Below are positions 40,001 through 52,000 of a stretch of 64,000 nucleotides of DNA, one piece after another. The translations under genes were made by a program, and so were the position numbers. The notes under the pieces were generated by a model. The model saw only the letters and a program-made list of their open reading frames with translations, was not told the DNA's origin and did not search any database. The stretch comes from Lottia gigantea (taxonomy: Eukaryota > Mollusca > Gastropoda > Lottiidae), in contig NW_008710662.1 in assembly GCF_000327385.1 (NCBI RefSeq), positions 2,086,457-2,150,456 on the forward strand, in the 5' to 3' direction. Positions within the stretch are counted from its first letter, which is position 1; every line of letters starts with the position of its first letter.

Positions 40001-43000
40001 TGCTTGTTTTAATCTTGTTTTGAGCGGAAAGTTTGGCGATTTAACATGAAATTGCTCTTTTGTGTTCAAATAAACATTAATATGCAGTTTTAACTTTATA
40101 TTTGTATCTTCAAAGAAGCATAAAAGGAAAGAGATAAACACAGCCTAGCCTAGTATCTGAGATAATCGAATGTCCCATGCCATAATTTTATGTGAAAATC
40201 GCGAAAAAAGGGATTATAAAATTAATAAAAAAAAAAGACAATAGACCAAAGAGTGGTTTTAGGCTTGGCCTAACTATAATCTAGGCCTACTTCTGTATGA
40301 AAATTACAAAACATTTTTTTTTCAAGCATAATTCATTAATTAAAAACACGCAGGTTAAAAATACTAATATAGGCTATATTGATATAAGAAATGTAAGATA
40401 AGTTAGGGCCAATATTATCATTAATAAGCTTATGTTTCATATGATTTATGATTTATATATACTCATATGAATTTTAAGATATATATGTCTATATAGCATG
40501 AATGTTACCAGTTTTTGCATGAACAACATGCATTGAATGCAGTTTGTAAAAAATGAATGAGCAGAATTTGTTGAAAAAAGAAATTGATATTGCATGTTAG
40601 ATTTATACATTATTGTCTTTCTTTCCAAAAATACTAAAAGTGTAATCATGTAATGAAGAAACATCTTAGTACCTATAACATATGAAAATGATTTCTTTTT
40701 ATTATAGAAATAAGTAAAATAAATCTGAACTGAATCAGTACATAGGGTGATCTATTCTCTTCTCAATAGATGATTTAATCCAAGTAAAATGTTGCTTGAT
40801 AGGAACTTTTTACATAAAATATTTTACCTCCTCCTGGTCAAATTAAAACATTCTAAAAAAATTAATAATAGCACTATTTTTTAGACAATGGTGTTGTATT
40901 TCCACCCTATGGGGTGGTTTAAGGAATAGATGATAAATGAAAAGTATTTATTAAGTGAATCAACAAAAATGCAAATAAAGATAAAGTAACCTATTGGTTA
41001 CATTGGTTCAAAAAACTGAAAAGTTTTATAACAATCAGCAAGTTGGGTTGTTTGACTGGAATGCGCCATATTTATTTACATTTATTGTGGGAGGGCTTCT
41101 GTTCATCACGTGATGTTATACAATAGGTTTGATTGGCTGTGACCGATAATTTGACCGAATAATACAAATGTCCTTACGCACTACAGATTTTAAAAACGTA
41201 AAATACGAGAAAAAACTTCTTTTTCGACGGGAACTTTTTGATTATGATATCCACAGTATGTACCCTGTTCGTACTAAAAAGTTCTTCTAATACAATTTTG
41301 TCGGAGCAGCTTATGATTTATAACGAAAACTTTCACTGTGAGAATAGGGCCTAACAACTACGATTTGTGTCTCAGACTTGAGTCTTTAATGAAGTTTTTG
41401 ATAATCACATGATGAATAATGAAATATTGTATTATTAATAATATTAATCTAAATGAAATAATTTACATAGACAGGTGTGTTATATTAATATATTATAAAA
41501 TGATCTCATAATATATATTATTTATTGATTAAGTCTGCAGTTTCTGTAATATTACAGATTTAAAGTTGCAGTATGGGACCCTACATGTCTTTCTATTCAA
41601 TCTCAACTTCCAAAAAATTTATATGTTTATTAATGCAAAGTCATTCTAAGAAAGTTAGCGAAAACTTTGTTATTTTCAGTTACAACAAGTATTAGAATTT
41701 AAACAATATAATCCATCAGAAGATGTCTGTACAGAATTCGGGGTGAAAACTGCAGATGATACTTCAGATCTTTTTAAGTAAGTATTTGTGAAGTCTTTGA
41801 TACAGAGATGGTACTCTCTTGTCATCATTTCAAACAGATTTGGAAGAGTGTCAAAGTAATCATTGAAAAATCATTAACACCAAGTGTCCAAGTGTCTTGG
41901 ATGCATATGCATGAGAGAATAATGTAATTTCGATAATATAGCATTTGATTTATGACGTCATCGGCAATCTCCTTGCCAGCAAAAATACTTGTTGGTTTCA
42001 ATAATCATTCTGGTTCATATTAAAGCAGAGGGATGATTGAATTTGGCTGTAAGTTGAAGGAAGCTGCTTTATGCTCAACAAGAGCTATATTGCATGGGGT
42101 CATGCAGGAAAGTGGTATGAAAGATCTTTTCATCATTCAGTACAATATTAACAATATTGCAGTCTAATTAAGATTAGCCACTAGCCAATAAAATTTCTTC
42201 CTTATCCAACACTGGGATTTTGAGGAACAAGCAAATGGTGTATTCCAAAAAGCATAAAACTAGTTTATCAAATGAATACTCAAAATCCAAGCATTGGAGA
42301 GAGAATAAATTTTTATAATCAAACGGACGAATGGGCAAGAGAGCAGTTGTTAGACACTAACTGAGGTGTCTAAATTAAAAATAAAAGCTAATAAAAAGTT
42401 TGGCCTAATATTAATTAGACTGACTATGTTGTAGATTAAATGGGTTTATATCTAAATGTGACCATGGTTTAGGAAGAAGTAGTACAGATAGACAGTTTAT
42501 TTTTATTAATAACAGACCTTGTGATTCTACTAAGGTAGGTTACAATTAGTGCTGGTATTTCCACATTTTGTCACAATTTGTATCACTATATAAAGGTTGC
42601 AATATGATATTTATCACGATATAAGGGTTGTATGATGATTTGTATCACTAAATAAGGGTTGTGATATTATGATATTTATCAGGATATATATTGTTGCAAT
42701 GCAATATTTATCATGACATATTGGTTGCAATACAATTTGTATCACGATATAAGGGTTGCAATATGATTTGCATCACTATATAAGCTTTGCGATACAATAT
42801 TTATCACGATATAATGGTTGCAATACAAAATGTATCATGATATACGGGTTGCAATACGATATGTATTACGATATAAGGGGTGCAATATTATATGTATCAC
42901 TATATAAGCTTTGCGATACAATATTTATCACGATATAATGGTTGCAATACAAAATGTATCATGATATACGGGTTGCAATACGATATGTATTACGATATAA

Positions 43001-46000
43001 GGGGTGCAATATTATATGTATCACTATATAAGCTTTGCAATACAATATTTATCACGATATAATGGTTGCAATACAAAATGTATCATGATATACGGGTTGC
43101 AATACGATGTGTATTACGATATAAGGGATGCAATATTATATGTATCACTATATAAGCTTTGCGATACAATATTTATCACGATATAATGGTTGCAATACAA
43201 AATGTATCATGATATACGGGTTGCAATACGATATGTATTACGATATAAGGGGTGCAATATTATATGTATCGCGATATGGGCAAATAAATTAAATCAGTAG
43301 TACTTAATTTTTAGTGTTTAAATGTTTTTACAGCTGGCCAATAATATATTGTATTTTGGATAATGACATGTATTAACTAAGAAGGATAATAACATGTATT
43401 ATCCAAGTAGAACAAGAACATGTATTATCTTATCTTCTCAATTAAGAAATATTTTTACCCTTGCATTTGATTTTGTAATTTTTTTATAGTTAATAAAAGT
43501 AGTAAATGAAGTATATCATCAGTATAACAGACATCAGTATCCATTTTTAGTTTTAAATATAAATATGGAGAAGAGTGAGTACTAACTAACAGATTTGTAG
43601 TAATAAAATGGAACTTTATATCCAATTGTTCCCCTTATAGAGATAACTGATACAATTTATGCAGGTGACATGTGCTTAGAGCCTGACTATTGTCAATGAC
43701 ATATGTCAAGATTTCATTTTTCCAACTAGGTCTCCCTTTGTTATTAATTACATCAAGTACTAACAATCTAAACCACACAACAAAACCAAAATCCAAAACA
43801 TTGGGAGCGGAATAAAATAAGATTACAATTTCATTTCTTTCTTCTTTTTTTCCTTCTCTATTGCAAGTTATCATGTTATCTAGTGCAGTACCATTCTAAT
43901 GATGTAGATAATCATATATTTGACAATATATCATGATAACTACCATATATCATAAAATGGCTATATTTAGATAGTTTTGAATGAGACAATATTACTAATG
44001 ATATATTCCTATACCAGTATTTATCATGATACAGGTGTTGAAAGTGTTTAGAAATCAGTATACTTCATTTCTTAATGAGTTGAATTAACTGATTGTTTTA
44101 AGAGATTAATAACATCAATGATATCAATATCAATAATAAATAGACTTTAATATCCAGTAATATCTTTCTGCTCCATTGACTCTGGTCAATAACTGGAATG
44201 ATTACAGGATGATCGGCTGATAAATCTAAATATCCATCTACTTGTATCTTTCTGCTTCATTGCTTCGTTCTTTTCAAGGTAATTTTATTATAAGATATTT
44301 CAATATCTATATCATCAGAGATATATATACACAATAGATATACCGAAATCCATGGCAGAATGGCATCAGATATTCTAGAAGAGTGATATTTTTAATCTCC
44401 TTTTTAGCATCAGTAGATGTGAATGTGACTCCAGATAAAAGACAGATATTTTTAGAAGGAGAGAAACTTCTACTAGCTGTTATTAAGGTAGACTTTCAGT
44501 GAAATTTGATTTTTTAAATAGACAAACAGGGTCATGAAGATCAACTGTAAATAAGGACCTAATGGTTAATTAGATGAAAAGCCAATGTTTCAAAAGATTG
44601 AAATCAGTTAGGAAGATGTTATGATGGCAAAGCCAGAAATCTGTGTAGAAAGAATAGTCTCTCTACACTTGTACCATCATTTGATTATTGTGTTACTGAT
44701 TTGTTCTGCTACTGATTTGTTATGCTTACTGATTTGTTATTCTATAGAGTTTTTACTCATCTTGTTATTGTAGACATCCCTAATAAAACTATTTGAACCC
44801 ACCACTTGTATGATGACTCTAAATCAGAGTACCATGTTGAATAAATCATTTGGTAAGCTTTATTCATTCTTTGTTTAGATTCATCATTGGTCATTAGAGT
44901 TCAAAATTTAGTAATAAGAGCTCAAAATTTAGTTATTGGAGCTTATAATTTAGTCATTGGAGCTTAAATTTTAGTCAGTAGAGTTAAAATTTAGTCATTG
45001 GAGCTCAAAATTTAGTCATTAGAGCTTTGAATTTTGTCATAGTTCAAAATGAAGTCATCAAGGTTCAAAATTTAGTCACTGGAACTTAAATTTAGTCAAT
45101 GGAACTTAAATTTAGTCAATGGAGCTTAAAATTTAGTCATTGAAGCTTAAGATATAGTCATTGGAGCTCAAAATTTTGTTATTGGAGCTCAAAATGTAGT
45201 CATCAGAGCTTAAAATGTAGTCATTAGAGCTTAAAATTTAGTCATTATAGCTCAAAACTTAGTAATTAGAGCTCAAAATGTGGTCATTGGAGCTTAGAAT
45301 TCTGAGGAGTAAATAAACAAATCTTAATTTTGATAAGATATGTTTGTGTTTGTGAAAAGTTTCAATTAGGGGCTGTGGTCCAATTACAGCCCCACTATGT
45401 GCTATACATACAACAGTGGTAATAAGATTGATAAAAAATTAACAAATGTTACTTTAGTGTATTAAGTTTGCAAATAAGCTAATACAGAAAACATAATAAA
45501 ATGTCTTATCAAATAATAGATGTTTTCTGATACACGTTCATATCTGTATATGGAAATGAATTCAACTAGTATTGTTGTATATTTCAGACTATAAGAATTC
45601 AAGTTCACAAAATACCATTGATTCCAGTTCCTTTATATAACAGATTAAATAAAAATTCATTTTTGACAAACAAACCAGTTATAAATGAACCAATATTATC
45701 CAGAAAAATCATTGCAAACAGTCAAACAAGAGGCTTGAGCAGGATCTTGATTTCAGTTCTATTCTGGCAGATGGTACAAGCAATGCAGAACTTTCTCACC
45801 CTTCTGAAACACCTGACGCCTCCTGGTGACTGCGCTCCTATATCTACCATACATAAAAATAAACATGTATGTTCCATTTCAGCCAAGCAAAACTAGTGTA
45901 TTGTCCAGATTAAAGAGATCTTTTTCTAGTGCTTTTAATCCACTAGACAGTCAAAATCCATCTGGTACTAGTCCTAAAGTTGAAAAGAGTCCTAAAAAAC

Positions 46001-49000
46001 GTAAGCATGGATTTCCTTTGATGCAGCAACCTGCAAATTTTTGTCTTTTTCAGCTGGTTATTTGAATATTAAATACTATTATACCGATAGTTAGTCAAGG
46101 TTTATCTGTCTTTCATAAAATATGATGTGTTGATGACACTGATTTAAAATGTCATATTTGGCTGAACCTGGTCAACATTTCACATGTCTGCTTAATGTTT
46201 ATGATTTTGAAAATTTTACTATTTCAGAAAAATGTTTGGATCAGTTTGTGTCAAGAACATCAAGTGATTTAAACATTGATTCCAAACCTTCAGTCAAGGA
46301 TATTAAACTATTTCTATCTCCTAATAAAAGCTCTGAAGAGTCTGGTGATTGTGTAATTCTTGAAAAAAAAGACAAATTTTCTTCGGAACAAAATATTTCC
46401 ATAGAAATTTATAATCCAACCACTGTCAAAACACACAATGAGTCAGAAGAAACTTTAAGAAGACTTGAGGTTTCCACCTTGGTGACTACAGACAGTTGTG
46501 ACATTGACACATCAGAATCTGGCATCTCAGGAAGTTTGACTTCAGAAAGTCAGAGCATTTTGTCTTCACAAACATTCTTAGATGATAGCTTGTTACAAAC
46601 ATGTGAAATGCAGACTGTGATTAAACAGAAAGAGACAGTGTTGAATGTTAATAATCTGGAACAGTTTGTGATTACACAGAAAGAAACAGAGTTGAATGAT
46701 GATAACCAGGTACAGTCTGTGATTACACAGAAAGAGACAGTGTTGAATGATCATCAGGTTCAGACTGTGCATGTATATAAAAATCATGTCAGTGATATAA
46801 ATGTATCGGACAGCAATAAAGTTCATCAAAATTTCGAAACAGAATTAGTAAGTTCTCTGAATATTTCCAGATCAACAAAAAGAAGGTTGTGCATTATATT
46901 CTCCAAGATAGGTTATGTGGCACAGCACAGTAAAATGCAGTGAGATGTGGCAAATTTGGAAATATGTGGCATAAATTGGAGCTCAATTTGATATGCCTAA
47001 AGTAGTTTCAATTGATTTTTTACAGGATAAACCGCAGAAATTCCAGAAAAGAGAAAAAACTATAAAGTTTAATTTTGAAAAATTCAAAAGCAGACATAAA
47101 GAAAGAGAAAGTAAGTGAAATATATTAGTCTTATTTATCATTTCTGTACAATATTCTTCTTATGGAATTCTCACTCCATTTCAATGAGTTTGCTCACTTA
47201 TCTCATGCCCCTTAAGTCTATTAGTAATGTCTCATCTATTTCATTCTGTGTTACAGAGAAAGATGTTAATCAAGAATTTTTTCGAAGTTTCCGGGCTACC
47301 ATATCACCAACAGATAATAATTCTGCTGAAGAGGAATTACAAAGAGAAATAAAGTGAGTGAAGATTTTAAAATTTAGATATAATAGAGTTGCAGTCCTGG
47401 GAATATAGTTACTTAGAGCTGTATTATCAATCATGTACCTGTATATCATTCCTGGAAATGTCCTGTTTAATGCAGATTTCTACATTTCTTGTTATTTTTT
47501 TATGTTCAGAACATTATAGATCTTGATCTTGGCTTGAAATAAAATATCATTAGATGATATCTTTAACCACCTAAAAGAACATCATATTTTAAATACTGTA
47601 TGTAAATTTGACGTGACCTATACTTGATGAAAAACTAGTCAATGTGTCCATCAGTGAACAGCTATTTAGGAAGCTATACCATAGAAATTGGAATCCACAA
47701 ATTTATGGAGATCAAGCATATCTATTTATATTTATTATCTTGTTTCAGGAAAGAAATGTTTTCACAGATGAAAATCCTAGGACAGGTAAAGATTTATGAT
47801 TTTCGGTTTAGTGTGTGATTTATGACATTTAAAAATTTCTGTTTAAGGAATTTTAATTTTTCAGTATTAATATATTGATATTTCAGTCATATTTAATAAT
47901 ATTTCAGTTTTATAAGGATTTATAATATTTCAGTTTAATTTGGGATTTATAATATTTCAGTTTAATTTGGGATTTATAATATTTCAGTTTGATTAGGGAT
48001 TTATGATATTTCAGTTCAATTTGGGATTTATAATATTTCAGTTTAATTTTGAGATTTATGATATTTCAGTTTAATTTGGGATTTATAATATTTCAGTATA
48101 ATTTGGGATTTATAATATTTCAGTTTAATGTGGGATTTATAATATTTCAGTTTGATTTGGGATTTATGATATTTCAGTTCAATTTGGGATTTATAATATT
48201 TCAGTTTTAATTTTGAGATTTATAATATTTCAGTTTAATTTGGGATTTATAATATTGCAGTTTAATTTGGGATTTATAATATTTCAGTTTAATTTGGGAT
48301 TTATAATATTTCAGTTTAATTTGGGATTTATGATATTTCAGTTTAATTTGAGATTTATAATATATTTCAGTTTAATTTAGGATTAATAATATATCAGTTT
48401 AATTTGGGATTTATAATATTTCAGTTTAATTTGGGATTTATGGTATTTCAGTTTAATTTGAGATTTATAATATTTCAGTTTAATTTGGGATTTATAATAA
48501 CTAAACTACAAGATGATTTGTTTATTGTTGACCAACATGCTACAGATGAAAAATATAATTTTGAAATGTTACAGAAAAATACAGTATTACAAAGTCAGAA
48601 ATTAATTCAGTAAGTTATGGATTCTTGATTTTAGAATATTATTAATCTCTTTTTTGCCTGACTGGAAATTGATTCCTAAAAGGTTACATGTGTATCTTTG
48701 TCATTGACTATGGTCATTACCAGGATGGTCTCGTATGCAGATACATGTATTTTTGATACATGTATCACGACACCATGAGTCATAGCTGCCTATGAGAATG
48801 CTTTTGTGTTTTCAATATTTAAACTCTACTACCATTCCCTTCGATGAAGCTGACATATAATTTTCATCATTTATTCAGTTTGTCATGTGATCAATTGTGT
48901 TTGCACACCAATAATGCTAGTAAGAACAACATTTAACTCTTAATTGAACAAGACTGACTTACATTTATTGAAATACCTAAACTGATTTCATAATATAGAA

Positions 49001-52000
49001 TATTTAAACTTAGATTTCATTTAGAGAATGGATTAGCTAGCAGCTCCTGATTTTTTAAGTCATCCTTCACAATCAGTTTTATATTAGACATTTTTGATAA
49101 CTATATTAGTTGATAATTTATTTATTATTACAGTCCACAGTGTCTAGAGTTAACAGCTAATAATGAAACTATATTAGTTGATAATTTATCTATTATTACA
49201 GTCCACAGTGTCTAGAGTTAACAGCTAGTAATGGAACTATATTAGTTGATAATTTATCTATTATTACAGTCCACAGTGTCTAGAGTTAACAGCTAATAAT
49301 GAAACCATATTAGTTGATAATTTATCTATTATTACAGTCCACAGTGTCTAGAGTTAACAGCTAATAATGAAACTATATTAGTTGATAATTTATCTATTAC
49401 AACAGTCCACAGTGTCTAGAGTTAACAGCTAATAATGAAACTATATTAGTTGATAATTTATCTATTATTACAGTCCACAGTGTCTAGAGTTAACAGCTAG
49501 TAATGAAACTATATTAGTTGATAATTTATCTATTATTACAGTCCACAGTGTCTAGAGTTAACAGCTAATAATGGAACTATATTAGTTGATAATTTATCTA
49601 TTACAACAGTCCACTGTGTCTAGGGTTAACAGCTAATAATGAAACTATATCAGTTGATAATTTATCTATTATTACAGTCCACAGTGTCTAGAGTTAACAG
49701 CTAGTAATGAAACTATATTAGTTGATAATTTATCTATTATTACAGTCCACAGTGTCTAGAGTTAACAGCTAGTAATGAAACTATATTAGTTGATAATTTA
49801 TCTATCTTTAATCAAAATGGTTTTGAATTTGTTATAAATGAAGAAGGTAAGCCATGACATATTTTATCATCAAATTACAACTTAAAATCTCAAAGATCCT
49901 TTCTGGTTGAATGTACATGAATTTGACTAAATATCTTAAGCAGTGATCTTTCTTTTATTATCTGAGGCGTTCTGTAGCAGTTGGTTAGAGCGTTTGAAAC
50001 TTAAGTTGATGTCATTTCATTCTCGGTAGGCATTTGAAAGGCTGCTGACCTTGAATAAGTCAACTGTCCTCATTGTCCAAGATGTGGGGTCTTGAAACTC
50101 AGAGAAAGATTAAGAGGTTTAGTCAAGGACCAGATGCTGGACAGGATTCTCCTGGACTTGTTGTTATCTTTGTAAAAAATATGGTTTTTCCTTTCTTTCT
50201 CAACTGCAGTGCAGATTCTGTACCCTTTTACAGTAGGATAGACTATTACTTATTCAAGGTAACCTTGACTGGAACATTGACTGAGATTTAAACACACAAC
50301 TCAAATATAATCAAATATATTCAGCTGGCCATTAATTCTTCAATACAATTTATAAAGATTTTAGTTTACAGTAAATAAGACATTCAGATAAAAGGTGTTT
50401 TTTTTATTTCAGCTCCTCCTACTCAAAGAATAAAACTAACGTCAACACCAGTCAGTAAAAATTGGAATTTCGGAAAAGAAGGTTAGTACTCTGTTTCTAT
50501 TTATCTTTTACGTTTGACAGGACACCCAAAATATCTGACGTCAAAACATACTCCATCAGATATCAAGTATAGATTAGCTAACAAACATTGAACATTGCAG
50601 TTCTTGGCCAGATTTTGGAAACTTACAAATATCTATAATGGATTGCATTTGATTTGATTTTTTCTGACATGTATTTTTTGCAACAATTTGTAGATAATCT
50701 ACACGTGAGGAATAGATCTTTCATCTTAAGTTCTGGGAACCTGAGCGCCACATTGAGTTGGATGCTTGATGTTAGAGATTCAATCCCTGCATAAGTCAAG
50801 ATGACAACTTTGGATTTTTTATGTTGTTCAGAATGACTGACCTCGAAAAAACTTTAGTTGTTTCAATGTAACAATAAACAGAGGCTCCCCCTGTGCTGCA
50901 AAATGCCATCTTCATTAGCCCACATGGTGCAGAAAAGTTGGACGTAAAGCTCCATTCATTTCATTTCATTTTTTGTGCTGCAGACTGTGTTGTTATAGAC
51001 ACCTTGACACTTTGAAATAAACATGATGCTATCCTTTCAAAATACAGATAATATGTTCTCTTAAATAATTATGTTAAATGTATGTTATATTTATTATAGA
51101 TATTGAAGAGCTATTATTTATGTTAACTGATTCACCTGTAAGTTTCCTTTCATTTCCAGTGAGCTTTCTTTATAGAAATACTGGATAGATTTTTTTAACA
51201 TGTATTTTTTCTTTAAAAATTCATCATCGTGTACAAAGACCTGATTGGTTGAAACTTGCTTACTGTTCTTTTTATACAAATCCCAAGCTTGATTTTAATT
51301 CATTTTATTTTTCCATTTTTAAGGGAACAATGTGTCGGCCATCAAGAGTTAGAATGATGTTTGCTTCCAGATCTTGTCGCAAAGCAGTAATGATTGGTAC
51401 AGCTTTAAATAAAACTCAGATGAAAAAGGTTATTATTTTAGAATATTGTTATATATTGCATAAAAAAATATTGTATGTAAAAACTTCTTTTATGGTTGAC
51501 AGAGACTACAATTGAGTTACTCAATTTCCAGTCGTGTAATGACCTTGACCATGTTGAATACTGCATAACTCATGGATAAATAAATCTATATATTTATTTG
51601 ATCGTAGATAAACAGGACAATTTAATGTTTAAACATCTGCATTATCTCTTTGATTAAATATATTTGGTTTATGCTTTGATAATTTATTACAGTTGGTGTG
51701 TCACATGGGAGAGATTGAGATGCCATGGGTACGGATTCATTTTTGCTCATTACTATTGAAACTACATGAAAATAATGTACTGGTACAAGAATATGCCATA
51801 TCTTCACAAATAACTTTGCAAAGATGTATACTACACTTTCATGTCAACTAAAACTGGTCCTGTGATCAGAGGAATGAAATTGTCTGTAGTAACCTCCCTT
51901 TAATGTAAAATAAAATGAAATAATATTTTCCTTATGAAACATATTTTTTGTTATTTTTTCAGAACTGTCCCCATGGAAGACCTACAATGAGACATCTATT

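Noticed and set aside
42756-43186. Three near-identical 60-codon ORFs
   Set aside because: They recur at the exact 124-bp satellite period in an intron.
46593-46829. 78-codon minus-strand ORF
   Set aside because: Antisense shadow of the PMS2 E13 coding repeat.
47860-48478. Recursive splicing sites
   Set aside because: Recursive sites need AG followed directly by GT; here AG is followed by TTTAAT, so no zero-length exon is possible.
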